The notes: generated from the letters alone by a model not told the origin. A DNA stretch of 64,000 nt from Legionella steigerwaltii (GCF_001468065.1 NZ_LNYZ01000003.1:48921-112920); one strand, 5' to 3'; shown: positions 33,664 to 43,879, counted from the stretch's first letter. Program-made: numbers and translations.

Positions 33664-36216
33664 CTAGATACAAAATGATTCACCTTGATTCTGTAATGCT
33701 ATCTCGAATTCTTCTAATTCTGTTTTATTGAACGCTTGATTAACTGTTGCAAAAATTGCATTAACGTCTTTTATTGGAACTTGTTTATCAGTTAACGTCT
33801 CTTTTAATTGCCCATCAACGATTAACTGTTGATGGAAATAACGTAGATAATTTCGAAACGAATGTTGTTTATAACTGCTGTAATTTTCGTTAATGATTAA
33901 ATCATTCATTGAGTCAACTAAGGAATTGGAGAGGGATTTTGTAAGTTGACTCATTTTCTCCGCATCTATAGTTTCATTTTGTAATAATTGTGTTATTGCG
34001 TCATTCGTAATTAAGTACAGTTGAGCTCCCCATTCATTCATAATCTTACGTGCATGCTTTTTACCATTATTATTATGACTAAAAAATAATGAGCTATCGT
34101 ATAGGCTTGCTCTTGACTCATAAGCTATTTCATAATTGCTTCCTTGTTGCATAATGGCCTGCATATTTTTTACCGCAGTTAATAATTCTTTTACTTGAGC
34201 GATTTGGTTGTTGGTAACGCGTTTAATTAATAGTTGCGAATTATGTGTATTGAGTATAGAGATGTTCGCAATTCCTGCGACCAGCTCCAATTGTACGTCT
34301 CTTTTTTGTATTTCGGCAGTAAGTGCTTTAATTTCGTTGTCTTGTCGCAAAATCAATTCATTCTGTTGCGAAAGTAATTCATCTTTCATTTGATTGTCTT
34401 GCTGCACGGTTGCATTTGCTTTTCGGGCTTCACTTAATTCAATACCTTGCTTTTCTAACTGCTCTCTTAAAGCATTATATTCAAGTGTACTTACTGGTGG
34501 GCGAGATAAGTAGTTTCTGATAATTTGTAAGAAACCAGCCGTTTGATGTTCTTCTTCCAGCATTTTAGTTTCAAAACTGCTGCTCTCAATAAGAACAAAA
34601 CCTTCTTCTTCAGCAATATCCGTAGATTGTAATTCAATGGTTTGGATAATTTGCGCAATAATAGCTCGACGACGTTCCAGAATTTCAATCAGTTTTCTTG
34701 TGGTTTCATCAGAAGATTGTCGTGCTTTTAGAAGTAGTTCATCATACTCCGCCAGGATGCTTTTTTGTTTTACTAAAATAAGCTCAGCTTGGCGACTCAA
34801 CTCTTTTGCTTGTGCTTGTGATATATCCGATTGAAAATGACTATCTATCGCCTCGAATTCGTCGCCAAATAGTGCATATCCTCGTTTTAGGACTTCATTG
34901 GCTTCCTGACTGAATTCTTTTAGTGCATCAAAACAATCAAATGGAATGCTCGCAAATGCCGAACTTATTTGTCGGGATGCATTAATAAAATAATTTCGTA
35001 CTTCAACTAATGGTTGCTTATTTAAGTAAAAAGTTTCCCATAAGCTTCGGGTTGAACTTGGAGACTTACTCCGTTCTCGATAAACTTTACCACAATCTGC
35101 TTCAAATTTTTCCAAACAAACATTTAACTCGGTTTTGACATGATGAATGTCCTTTAAGTAAGGCTCAGACAATTTAATAAAATCATTGAAGTAACTGATT
35201 TTGTTGCTACTGGTAAATTGATGAAGTTTCTTAAGTTCATTTTGCAGAACTTGCAATTTATCTCGCAACTTTAATAACTTGATCAAGTTTTCTTGTTGTT
35301 CTTTTCCAAACTGTCCCCATAAAAAATTACCTTCTTTAGGTAATTGATAATCAAGTCCTTTATAAAGTGTTAGATAGTCATCTTTTTGTAAAGCTGCTGT
35401 AGGTCGGCCAAATAGTTCAACGATAAAGGGATCATGCATCACTCTTTGTTCTGTAGCAGTAAGGGTAGCTTGCCCTTCTCTTTTGAACAAATCCTGCAAA
35501 TGCGTTACATCAATTTGGTTTTGCGCGCTAAATAACGGCAGCATGTGGTTATCAATACCAACAAGCAATTCATTTAATTTTCGGGTTGTTTCTTCAATTT
35601 GTTGATAATAAGCATCAATTTTATTTTCTTGCTCGGAGGAATTGTCTTGTTGTGATGCAGAAAATATGCGATTCAGAGCGGACTTACAGGAAAGAAGTTT
35701 ATCATCTTGGCTGCTTGTACTTTGTATGTCTTTATGTTTTAGCAATTCGACAGTGAAACGCTGAATTCTTTCTTTGTATTTTTTTTGCTCTTCTATGGGT
35801 TTTTCCAAGGCTCGGCGGCATAGGTGAGCTAATAAGATCATGGCAATCACTTTACCATGTGCTATATCATTTAAATTGGCGCGACCAAAATAACGGTTTT
35901 GATTATCCGCAATATACTGATAACACGTATTGTATACAAAGTTAAAATAGTCACAGTTTCTTTTAATTTCTTTTGAATGATTTTGTTCTTGTATTTGCCT
36001 GGCTAGACTTGATAACCCACCAGGCTGAGGATATTCCAATCCCTCTATAATGCCTTCTTTATACGTTAGACCAAACGTATATCCCCAACCTTGTTGTGCT
36101 ACAGCAACTTCAATGATGCTGGAATGTACGTCTTCCATGACCTTTGTTCGTAATTCTTTATAAATTGTTAAAATTTCACGGATTAATGGGGTTTCTCTAA
36201 ATCGTATGGTTGGCAT
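33664..36216 (-). CDS. Large coiled-coil protein (850 aa), Dot/Icm effector candidate
   Basis: I do not recognise a family. The 850-residue protein is soluble and highly helical, with coiled-coil stretches at about 180-225, 440-520 and 580-660 (KQGIELSEARKANATVQQDN, LSQQNELILRQDNEIKALTA). It has no signal peptide. The last 20 residues contain NKTELEEFEIALQNQGESF, a glutamate-rich segment like the E-block of Dot/Icm substrates. The gene follows the tRNA remnant with only about 8 bases between its stop and the repeat, so the island boundary lies at its 3' end. It is monocistronic and long, consistent with an effector, but that is inference. Confidence 0.65.
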   Translation of the reverse strand: MPTIRFRETPLIREILTIYKELRTKVMEDVHSSIIEVAVAQQGWGYTFGLTYKEGIIEGLEYPQPGGLSSLARQIQEQNHSKEIKRNCDYFNFVYNTCYQYIADNQNRYFGRANLNDIAHGKVIAMILLAHLCRRALEKPIEEQKKYKERIQRFTVELLKHKDIQSTSSQDDKLLSCKSALNRIFSASQQDNSSEQENKIDAYYQQIEETTRKLNELLVGIDNHMLPLFSAQNQIDVTHLQDLFKREGQATLTATEQRVMHDPFIVELFGRPTAALQKDDYLTLYKGLDYQLPKEGNFLWGQFGKEQQENLIKLLKLRDKLQVLQNELKKLHQFTSSNKISYFNDFIKLSEPYLKDIHHVKTELNVCLEKFEADCGKVYRERSKSPSSTRSLWETFYLNKQPLVEVRNYFINASRQISSAFASIPFDCFDALKEFSQEANEVLKRGYALFGDEFEAIDSHFQSDISQAQAKELSRQAELILVKQKSILAEYDELLLKARQSSDETTRKLIEILERRRAIIAQIIQTIELQSTDIAEEEGFVLIESSSFETKMLEEEHQTAGFLQIIRNYLSRPPVSTLEYNALREQLEKQGIELSEARKANATVQQDNQMKDELLSQQNELILRQDNEIKALTAEIQKRDVQLELVAGIANISILNTHNSQLLIKRVTNNQIAQVKELLTAVKNMQAIMQQGSNYEIAYESRASLYDSSLFFSHNNNGKKHARKIMNEWGAQLYLITNDAITQLLQNETIDAEKMSQLTKSLSNSLVDSMNDLIINENYSSYKQHSFRNYLRYFHQQLIVDGQLKETLTDKQVPIKDVNAIFATVNQAFNKTELEEFEIALQNQGESFCI

Positions 36217-36479
36217 AATGAACCCTATAATTGAATTTACGTTGATACACTGTAATAAAATTTTATTAAGCTTTTATTAACACACTTACGTATTTTTACT
36301 AAGGTAGGATTTTATTAACTATTTGCACTTTTGTTTGCTCCGCAATGAATACGCTCATAAAGTCCCACTATTTAATAGTCCTAATTAAGTTTTTCTTGAT
36401 TCACTCTGTCGTAAATTTCCACATAGAGCAAATAAATTTGTCCTATAGTATAACAATAATTGTTTAAAAAATAGTTGGT

Positions 36480-37988
36480 ATGTCTATGTTGACTAAAAAC
36501 ATAATTTGCTCAATTAGAGAAAATAATTTGCAAAAAACGGCTCTTATATTAAGAGAAAAAAGTGTTTCCTACGAAGAGCTGGGAAATGTTGCAAATGGTT
36601 TTGCTCATTTTTTAACTGAGGCTGGACTTAAGGGCGAACGTATTGCATTTATGCTGCCAAATAGTATTGAAATAATCGCTATTTATCTAGGTTGTTTTAA
36701 AACAGGGTGTGTTGCGATGCCAATAAATCGTCGTTATGCGCCTCCTGAGTTGGAACGAGTAATTCATGATGCAGAGCCCTATTATTTAATTATTGAAGAA
36801 GAAAAATTATTTTTACTGGAGAAAATCGATTTAACGCGAACCAGTATTAAACAAGTTTTTGTTATGGGTGAACAGAGTAAATCAAATGGATATCCTTTAT
36901 TTCACGAGGTCATAAAGACGTTTACTGAGTTTGAGGTATCTGAATTCTCTTATCGCAATCCTGCAGTTATTTTTTATACTTCGGGCTCTACCGGAAAACC
37001 CAAGGGAGTCGTTCATACTCTGAGCTCAATTGAAGCAATATTAGATTCAACTTCCGATGCACTAGATACAATTACTTCTCAAGATAAGATGATCGTGTGC
37101 GAACCTCAATGCCACATAAGTGGTTTTATGGAAACTTTTTCTACTCTGTCACGAGGCGGTACTGTTTTGGTCTATGATGGGTTTAACTTGAATGATTATG
37201 TAGACGGCTTAATGAAGCATAGGCCAACCTTAGCGGTGCCACACATTGATACTTTGATGAAACTTTTGGATTCTGGGCGTTGCAGTTCAGATACTTTTGC
37301 CTCGCTACGTGGCGTTTATACGGGAGGTGATGTATTGCCTGAAGCAGTTCAAAAACGATTTATTGCTTGTGCTGGGAAGCCTATCCACGTTGGTTATGGT
37401 ATGACCGAGGGTATTTGGATGGCGGTCTGTCGAGATGAGAACCCCAAAAGTGGTTGTATTGGCAAACCGATTAAAGGAGTAAAATTACGTTTAGTGGATC
37501 AATCCGGCAAAGAAGTGCCACAAGGAGAAGATGGAGAAATCTTGGTAAAGGGAAATATACTCATGCTGAATTATTGGCATAATCCAGATGAAACTCAAAA
37601 GGCATTTATAGATGGATGGTTTAAAACGGGTGATAGTGGAAAACAAGACAGCCAGGGAAATTATTATTTTACTGGGCGCATTAAGGACATAATTATTCGA
37701 AATACTTCAAATATAATGCCTGGTGAAGTTGAAGCTGCGATTTATCAGCATCCCGCAGTTAAAGCAGCAGCGGTAATTGGTATTCCTGATCCACATGAAG
37801 GAGAAGTACCTGTAGCTTTTGTGGTGCTAAACAGTGGAAAGAGGGTGACCGAACCTGAGCTGAGTCAATTCCTAACTCAATATATTGCACAATATAAAAT
37901 TCCGGTTAAAGTATATTTTATCGACATGATACCATTGACTCATAGCGGAAAAATAAATCATAAAAAACTCTATGACTACCTACCATAA
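36480..37988 (+). CDS. AMP-dependent acyl-CoA synthetase/ligase
   Basis: The 502-residue adenylate-forming enzyme activates a carboxylic acid with ATP, probably to a CoA thioester. The P-loop-like motif is FYTSGSTGKPKGVVHTL (about 163-179). GYGMTEG is the A5 motif, and WFKTGDSGKQDSQGNYYFTGR contains the A7/A8 hinge Asp. The catalytic Lys lies in SGKINHKKL at the C-terminus. The substrate pocket cannot be read by eye; medium- or long-chain fatty acids and aromatic acids are all possible. No carrier-protein or other biosynthetic gene adjoins it. Confidence 0.88.
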   Translation: MSMLTKNIICSIRENNLQKTALILREKSVSYEELGNVANGFAHFLTEAGLKGERIAFMLPNSIEIIAIYLGCFKTGCVAMPINRRYAPPELERVIHDAEPYYLIIEEEKLFLLEKIDLTRTSIKQVFVMGEQSKSNGYPLFHEVIKTFTEFEVSEFSYRNPAVIFYTSGSTGKPKGVVHTLSSIEAILDSTSDALDTITSQDKMIVCEPQCHISGFMETFSTLSRGGTVLVYDGFNLNDYVDGLMKHRPTLAVPHIDTLMKLLDSGRCSSDTFASLRGVYTGGDVLPEAVQKRFIACAGKPIHVGYGMTEGIWMAVCRDENPKSGCIGKPIKGVKLRLVDQSGKEVPQGEDGEILVKGNILMLNYWHNPDETQKAFIDGWFKTGDSGKQDSQGNYYFTGRIKDIIIRNTSNIMPGEVEAAIYQHPAVKAAAVIGIPDPHEGEVPVAFVVLNSGKRVTEPELSQFLTQYIAQYKIPVKVYFIDMIPLTHSGKINHKKLYDYLP

Positions 37989-38008
37989 CCAAGTCCATAC
38001 TTCATCAT

Positions 38009-38734
38009 CTAAAGATTCGGTGGTTGGCATAATTCGTCAAGTTCCATCTTGCCACCATGCATTTGCTGATATTCCAGAAGTTCTTTTCTTTTTTTCATGA
38101 GTTGTTCTTGACGTGCTTTTTTTTGTCTTTCAAACATAAGATCAATGCGCTTTTGTTTTGCATCTTCAAAGAAATTGAGCATGCTCAGTTGTTTGATACT
38201 CATTTTTACGTTCGAGTCCTCACCCATTCTTTTATATAATGTGTGGCGTACATTGGAGGAGACATACCATTGACCGTTATAAATGGAATACTTTTTTTTA
38301 TCCGTTGAAGGGCAAAAAAGAGTCCCTGCATAATAATCAATGAATGCATCAAATAAGATTAAATTCTGCTGAAATTTTTCTGCTATGGATTTTTGATTCC
38401 CTTTATTATTACAAAAATAAAGCTTGATGTTGCTAATCCTATGATGCAGATAAAGGAAGTCCGAGTTGAAACGCTCTGCGATTTTATCAATGCCAAGGAG
38501 GGTAGTTCGATCGGTAATAGGACAATCGCTTGCCAGATGAAAATTCTCCAATAAATTATCAATCCCATGTGCAAGAACATAGATTGTGAGGGGGACATGC
38601 TCCATTGATTTATAATCAATTTTTTTACCATGTTGAATGATGCGTATGTTTTGATTGCTGAGTACTTCTTTCCAATGAAGTGCTTTAGTCATTAGATCAT
38701 TTTCTTCAGAGTATGGAATATATAGAATGATCAT
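38009..38734 (-). CDS. Possible clan CD cysteine-peptidase-like protein (241 aa)
   Basis: The family is not recognised with certainty. Two blocks recall clan CD (caspase/CPD/CHAT-like) peptidases: LTIYVLAHG, a hydrophobic strand ending in H56-G57, and ISNIKLYFCNNKG, a second hydrophobic strand ending in C108. The 52-residue spacing suits a His-Cys dyad. The C-terminal 50 residues are a charged helix (ERQKKARQEQLMKKRKELLEYQ) that could form a coiled coil. No signal peptide is present. If active it could act on host or bacterial proteins; alternatively the resemblance is chance in a Legionella-specific protein. Confidence 0.5.
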   Translation of the reverse strand: MIILYIPYSEENDLMTKALHWKEVLSNQNIRIIQHGKKIDYKSMEHVPLTIYVLAHGIDNLLENFHLASDCPITDRTTLLGIDKIAERFNSDFLYLHHRISNIKLYFCNNKGNQKSIAEKFQQNLILFDAFIDYYAGTLFCPSTDKKKYSIYNGQWYVSSNVRHTLYKRMGEDSNVKMSIKQLSMLNFFEDAKQKRIDLMFERQKKARQEQLMKKRKELLEYQQMHGGKMELDELCQPPNL

Positions 38735-38975
38735 GCTCTTCTCTAATCGCGATTTGACCCTAATTAATTTAAATTAATGATGCAATTAACGACTTAATTT
38801 AAAGAGAAAACACTTTAATCAAATGCAGGACAGATTTTTACTTATTCGGTTTTTTATGCTCCATTTTCATTTATTTTTGTCCGATTTAATAATAAATAGC
38901 AAGCCTTTTAAAAATAGAAAGAAACAGTTCAACGGACTCACTTTAAATCGGATAACCTCCTAACAATTACTTTTT

Positions 38976-40145
38976 TCATTCAGGAAGACTAAGAAATGGT
39001 GATTGTAGAATTTCGATAATGAATTGTTCACAACGATGCAATTGTTCCAGAGAAACGAACTCATTAGCACGATGCGCATGTTCAATGCTGCCTGGACCAC
39101 AAACGATAGTAGGTATGTTCGCGTGTTGGAACAATCCTGCTTCAGTAGCATAAGCAACTTTTAATTGCTTTTCGTTTTGGCAAATTGACTGGGCGGCACG
39201 AACAATTGGTTCTGATGGTGGTGTATCTAGTCCAGGGGCTTTAGCAAGCGTTTCCAAAATGATGTTTGTGTTCAATTGCTCCTTCTGCAGTGTGGGAAGC
39301 AGCTGCGTTTCTATATAGTCAACAATTTGTTGGTGCAGTTCATCGGGATTATCCGCCACCAAGTTTCTAATTTCAAAAACAAACTCACACAAACTAGGAA
39401 TCGTATTATAAGCATTTCCTCCCTGGATGAGGTTGGTGGATATCGTTGTATAAGGTACATCATAAGCCCCATCATGATGCCCTTGAGATTTAAATTGATG
39501 GGCGATATTGCGAAGATACGTAATCAATGATGCAGCATGCTCTATGGCATTACAGCCCTGAGGAGTCAGTGATGAATGGGCTGCTACACCATGAATTTGA
39601 CAGCGATAGCATTGTATTCCTTTATGTCCGATTACAGGTTGCATCGAAGTTGGTTCGCCTACAATACATGCTTTGGGTTTATAATTAAGCTGGGTCATTT
39701 TCTCAATAAGGCCTGGTGCCCCAAGACAACCAATTTCTTCATCATATGAAAAAGCAAAATGTATTGGGAATTCAAGCTTAAGTGCTTTAAATTGGGGGAT
39801 GAGATTCATGACTACTGCAATAAAACCTTTCATATCACAAGCCCCGCGCCCATATACCTTTTCATCTTTAACCGTTGCCCGAAATGGATCGCTATCCCAT
39901 GTTTGCCCATCAACAGGTACTACATCAGTATGACCAGATAAAATCAGTCCTCCACCAAATCGACCATGGCGATCGGGGAGGGATGCGAGTAAATTTGCTT
40001 TAAGTGCTTTGTCATCATGAACTAAAATGGGCTTAATCTGGTAATCATTCAATGCATTAGCTAGAGTGTCTATGAGTGATAAATTGGAGTTGCGCGAGGT
40101 GGTATCAAATTCAATCAATTTTTTTAACCAATCCAGAGTGTTCAT
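38976..40145 (-). CDS. argE: Acetylornithine deacetylase ArgE (M20 family)
   Basis: ArgE hydrolyses N-acetylornithine to ornithine in arginine synthesis. The 389-residue zinc enzyme has the M20 metal blocks LSGHTDVVPVDG (His ligand), YGRGACDMKGF (Asp) and SYDEEIGCLGA (Glu pair), and the later Glu/His ligand region AGLFQHANIPTIVCGPGSIEHAH. Length matches bacterial ArgE. DapE or other M20 amidohydrolases are less likely because GRGACDMKGFIA and CRWPGSIEHAH-type ends (here CGPGSIEHAHRANE) are ArgE-like. No other arg genes are nearby. A 240-base AT-rich gap separates it from the 38009 gene. Confidence 0.85.
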   Translation of the reverse strand: MNTLDWLKKLIEFDTTSRNSNLSLIDTLANALNDYQIKPILVHDDKALKANLLASLPDRHGRFGGGLILSGHTDVVPVDGQTWDSDPFRATVKDEKVYGRGACDMKGFIAVVMNLIPQFKALKLEFPIHFAFSYDEEIGCLGAPGLIEKMTQLNYKPKACIVGEPTSMQPVIGHKGIQCYRCQIHGVAAHSSLTPQGCNAIEHAASLITYLRNIAHQFKSQGHHDGAYDVPYTTISTNLIQGGNAYNTIPSLCEFVFEIRNLVADNPDELHQQIVDYIETQLLPTLQKEQLNTNIILETLAKAPGLDTPPSEPIVRAAQSICQNEKQLKVAYATEAGLFQHANIPTIVCGPGSIEHAHRANEFVSLEQLHRCEQFIIEILQSPFLSLPE

Positions 40146-40369
40146 AAGATTCCTTTTAAAACTAAGTTGCTGTGCATGAATTTAAGCGCTTTTCAAGTAA
40201 TTATAATCGTTTCTTGCAACACAAAACACCAAAACAACATCAGCGATAATCTGTTTTCATAATCATAATGATTCATGAAATTTCATAGAGATTGTCTACA
40301 ATTCAGAATAGGGATTTTTTAATCAGTCAATGGATTTTGTTTGGTATTGATTACATAAGGAAATGAATC

Positions 40370-41380
40370 ATGAAAAAGATGAACGCCGTACAGGTCAATA
40401 AATCATGCGAATGGGAGGTTGTTGAACGAGATATAGTGATGCCTTCAGCGAATCAAGTACGTATTAAAGTTGAAGCATGCGGTGTCTGTCATTCTGATGT
40501 ATTTGTGAAGGAAAAATTATGGCCTAATCTGCAACTCCCAAGAATTCCAGGTCATGAAATTGCAGGTGTCATTGATGAGGTTGGGCCCAATGTTACCAAA
40601 TGGAAATCGGGTCAGCGTGTTGGTGTTGGATGGGCTGGAGCACGCTGCGGCCAATGTCTTCCATGCCGTCATGGGGATTTTATTTTATGTGAAAATCATC
40701 AAATAACAGGATTACATTATGATGGTGGGTACGCACAATATATGATCGCACCCGTTGAAGCACTGGCTGCAATTCCTGATGAGCTCTCCTTTGCTGAAGC
40801 TGCGCCTTTAATGTGTGCAGGCATAACCACTTTTAATGCCTTAAGGAATAGTGTTGCTCGTGCAGGTGACTTAGTTGCAATACAGGGAGTAGGGGGATTA
40901 GGCCATTTAGCAATTCAATTTGCTAATAAAATGGGATTTAAAACCGTTGTTCTTTCTAAGGGGGCAGATAAAGAGCCACTCGCTAAGAAGTTAGGAGCCC
41001 ATATTTATATAAATTCTGATGAGAAAGATGTTGCTCTTGAATTAAAAAAATTAGGGGGTGCTCAGGTGATTTTAGCAACAGCACCGAGTGGGAAATCGAT
41101 TTCCCCCTTAATTGACGGGCTTGGCAATAAAGGAGAGTTAGTTGTTGTTGGGGCTTCTAATGATCCAATTGAAGTGATATCAACTCAGCTTATTCTTGCT
41201 AATCGCTCGATTAAAGGTTGGTCATCAGGAAGCGCAATCGACACTGAAGAAACGTTGCGGTTTTGTGCGCTAACAGGAATTCGGCCAATGATTCAACAGT
41301 ATCCGCTTGCACAAGCGGAAAAAGCTTTTGATGATATGATGGCAAATAAAGCACGATTTCGTGCAGTGATTATGATGTGA
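40370..41380 (+). CDS. Zinc-dependent alcohol dehydrogenase (AdhP-like)
   Basis: The 336-residue medium-chain dehydrogenase oxidises alcohols or reduces aldehydes with NAD(P). The catalytic zinc ligands are in GVCHSDVF and PGHEIAGVIDEVG. The structural zinc cysteines are in GARCGQCLPCRHGDFILC, and the nucleotide-binding motif is GVGGLGHLAIQFA. These match AdhP/propanol-preferring alcohol dehydrogenases. It begins with MKKMNAVQ; the start at 40370 has an AAGGAAATG-type ribosome site. No neighbouring pathway points to a specific substrate. Confidence 0.88.
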   Translation: MKKMNAVQVNKSCEWEVVERDIVMPSANQVRIKVEACGVCHSDVFVKEKLWPNLQLPRIPGHEIAGVIDEVGPNVTKWKSGQRVGVGWAGARCGQCLPCRHGDFILCENHQITGLHYDGGYAQYMIAPVEALAAIPDELSFAEAAPLMCAGITTFNALRNSVARAGDLVAIQGVGGLGHLAIQFANKMGFKTVVLSKGADKEPLAKKLGAHIYINSDEKDVALELKKLGGAQVILATAPSGKSISPLIDGLGNKGELVVVGASNDPIEVISTQLILANRSIKGWSSGSAIDTEETLRFCALTGIRPMIQQYPLAQAEKAFDDMMANKARFRAVIMM

Positions 41381-41453
41381 TAAGAATAAATTAACTGGAA
41401 TAATATTATTGTTCTATACTTAATCATAATTTGCGAATTTTTCAGGGAGTGAA

Positions 41454-41771
41454 ATGATTATGAAAAAACTATTATTAGTCTTTTTTTCGCTTATGATATT
41501 CAATGTAAGTTCCTATGCCGAAAAAATTTTGATTACGGGACAACCCGTTATTTTGGAAAAACAAGGCGATGTCTATTACGTACCTAGTGATTATAAAACA
41601 ACTACATCTTATTACTATGTGACTGTGGAAGGGGGACGTCGAGTTTGTTATATGGAGAAGCAACCTACTTTAACTGCATTAGATACGTCAACACTTGAAG
41701 TGAATTACAATGGTTCAACATTGACTTGGGTTTGTTATCCTTTTGACACGAATTATTTTGAAACTCCATAA
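41454..41771 (+). CDS. Small secreted protein (about 103 aa)
   Basis: The product has a signal peptide (KKLLLVFFSLMIFNVSSYA, cleavage near residue 22) and a beta-rich mature domain of about 83 residues with two Cys (RRVCYMEK, LTWVCYPF) likely to form a disulfide. The family is not recognised. Two start codons are possible: the ATG at 41454 is 4 bases from GGAG, the one at 41460 is 10 bases away; MKKLLL from 41460 is the more typical signal-peptide start. It ends at a strong hairpin shared with the next gene. Confidence 0.65.
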   Translation: MIMKKLLLVFFSLMIFNVSSYAEKILITGQPVILEKQGDVYYVPSDYKTTTSYYYVTVEGGRRVCYMEKQPTLTALDTSTLEVNYNGSTLTWVCYPFDTNYFETP

Positions 41772-41785
41772 AATTATTTTGTAGC

Positions 41786-41823
41786 GCAATGAAATGGGCG
41801 GAATTTCTGGCCCATTTCATTGC
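41786..41823. terminator. Strong bidirectional hairpin between convergent genes
   Basis: GCAATGAAATGGGC (41786-41799) pairs perfectly with GCCCATTTCATTGC (41810-41823) around a 10-base loop. It sits between the stop of the secreted-protein gene and that of the histidine-kinase gene and probably ends both transcripts. No long U-tract is visible. Confidence 0.7.
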
Positions 41824-41834
41824 ATTGGCTTAAA

Positions 41835-43508
41835 TCATTTTTCTTTTGAGGATAAATCAAGTCCCTTTACTACTTCTTGTAATGCTTTTAAATGAATGGG
41901 CTTGGTCAATACTTTAGTAATTCCTATACGTAAATGTTCTGATTGAGACTCACCTGATGTGTTGGTCGTTAAGCCAATAATCGGTATGGGTTTTTTCTGT
42001 GCTTGTTTTTCCAGATCGCGGATGCATTGAACAAGGTTCTTATCTGAACTACTTGATATCCCTACATCAGTAATGATTAAGTCAAAATCATTTGTTTCTA
42101 ATAATTCCAAAGCATGTTCACCATCAATTGCTGAGTAAAATTGATACCCAGCCTGTTCTACAACATTTTCGATCATATGAAGAGAAATAATATTATCTTC
42201 TACGAGCAGAATAAGCGGTGAATTAGCAGGAGATGTTTGCAGTGACTTGGTTTTAGCAACATCATATGAAGGATTGAGCGCATTGTACCCAACTTTCATC
42301 GTAAGAGTGAAATGAAAAGTAGAACCTTCTCCAACCTCACTTTCTAAATGTATTTCCCCACCTAATAAACTTAAGTATTTTTGTGCAACATGAAGCCCCA
42401 CGCCATAACCACCATGCTGGCTTTTATAAGATGGGATTGCACGAAAAAAGCGATCAAAAATCTTGCCTTGCAGTTCATTAGGTATGCCGATTCCTGTATC
42501 GATCACACTAAATCGAAGCTGAGCATAGCTATTTTCATGGGAAAGTGTTTCTACTTTGATTGTGACTGTACCAGTGTCAGTGAATCTAATTGCATTTCCA
42601 ACAAGATTTAATAAAACTCGATGCAATTTTGTGCCATCAGTGATTACTGTATTGGGCACTGTATCATCAATTTCGATATTCAGTTGAATTTTTTTCATTT
42701 CCAGTGTTGGTTGGACGAGATGCGTAATATCTTTGATGTTCTTACGTAATTCGAATAATTCTTCATGGACATCATTTTCTCGAAGATTATCTGCGGTAAC
42801 GATTTCCATGACGCCATTAAGTAAGTCCAGTAATTTCTCACCACTTTCATGGATCCAACGTGCATACTGTTTTCTTTCAGGATCTTCTGCTTTCTCTTCT
42901 AGAAGCCTTGACATTCCAACTATGCCACTTAATGGGGTATGAATATCATGACTCATATTTTCGATAAACTCGGTTTTAGCCTGGTTTGCTACTTCTGCGT
43001 TTTCTTTAGCACGACGCAAGGCGACTTCCATTTTTTTACGTTCAGTGATATCCAGTGAAATACCTAAAACGCCAATGGTTTCATTTTTTTGGTTACGTAA
43101 GGGAACTTTTTGGGAATAGTAAATGCCCATTCCATTTGCCATGACTGCGTATTCTTCCGCAGTATGAGGTACACCAGTTTCCATGACTAATGTATTGAGT
43201 TTATTTAATTCTTCTGCCTGATCTTTCCATGGCATATCGAAATTGGTCTTTCCAACGATATCTTTTCTTGACCGTAAACGTGCGCTTGAAGCTTGTGCAT
43301 CATTGCAACCTAAAAATACATTATTCTTATCCAACCAATAAACATGTCCTGGCATTAAAGCAATAATGTTTTCATAATAATCATGAACTGCCTGTAATTC
43401 ATTTTTAAATTTTAAGTTTTCATCTTCTAGAGAACGATTTAATCTATCAATTTCCTCATTCTTTTGATTAATAATTCTTTGCAATTCTTTTATTTTTTCA
43501 GAATCCAT
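41835..43508 (-). CDS. PAS-domain hybrid sensor histidine kinase / response regulator
   Basis: The 557-residue soluble sensor has an N-terminal coiled coil (1-45), a PAS domain (about 45-160, ending SLDITERKK), a HisKA dimerisation domain with H187 in NMSHDIHTPLSG and a HATPase with N305 in NLVGNAIRFTD. G-boxes follow (VIDTGIGIP, GYGVGLHVA). A C-terminal receiver (about 432-555) has D481 in LIITDVGIS and K in KVLTKPIH. No membrane helix is seen, so it senses a cytoplasmic cue. Such hybrid kinases are common in Legionella. The output partner is not encoded next door. Confidence 0.9.
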   Translation of the reverse strand: MDSEKIKELQRIINQKNEEIDRLNRSLEDENLKFKNELQAVHDYYENIIALMPGHVYWLDKNNVFLGCNDAQASSARLRSRKDIVGKTNFDMPWKDQAEELNKLNTLVMETGVPHTAEEYAVMANGMGIYYSQKVPLRNQKNETIGVLGISLDITERKKMEVALRRAKENAEVANQAKTEFIENMSHDIHTPLSGIVGMSRLLEEKAEDPERKQYARWIHESGEKLLDLLNGVMEIVTADNLRENDVHEELFELRKNIKDITHLVQPTLEMKKIQLNIEIDDTVPNTVITDGTKLHRVLLNLVGNAIRFTDTGTVTIKVETLSHENSYAQLRFSVIDTGIGIPNELQGKIFDRFFRAIPSYKSQHGGYGVGLHVAQKYLSLLGGEIHLESEVGEGSTFHFTLTMKVGYNALNPSYDVAKTKSLQTSPANSPLILLVEDNIISLHMIENVVEQAGYQFYSAIDGEHALELLETNDFDLIITDVGISSSSDKNLVQCIRDLEKQAQKKPIPIIGLTTNTSGESQSEHLRIGITKVLTKPIHLKALQEVVKGLDLSSKEK

Positions 43509-43879
43509 TTTTCACCATTTTTAAATGAACTTAATAATGGAAATAGGGGCATTATTAAGTAAAATTTTTTGTTTACCTAAGTTTCATAGACAGATTTTAA
43601 TGGATTTTTTAGCAGCAAGTTGAGTAAAACAATCCAAATTAATCTGTTCTTAATAAAATGTTAATGTGACTATTATAAACTATTTACCAAAAAAAGTGGT
43701 TATTTTTTTTTCAAAATGAATTATAGTATGGCTATATTTTTAGTCGAATAATTCAAGTTGTTTGATTAGAAACCCAATATTAATTTAAGTACATATCATG
43801 CTGATTAAAATAAGCTTAGATTGATGAAAGAAAATTGCTAGTGTACTGATAGGGTAGAGTAAGCGTTAAGGAATATTAG
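43509..43879. other. 371-base spacer, histidine kinase / CDPS-like gene
   Basis: This AT-rich divergent region contains the promoters for both genes. The CDPS-like gene has a good AAGGAATATTAG ribosome site before its ATG. AATATTAATTTAAG near 43780-43793 is reminiscent of the TTAA repeats of PmrA-type sites in Legionella, but a single match in AT-rich DNA is not convincing. No gene or structured RNA seen. Confidence 0.3.

Noticed and set aside
43780..43793. PmrA-type TTAA box before the CDPS-like gene
   Set aside because: A single loose match in AT-rich DNA without the paired repeat; too weak to call.
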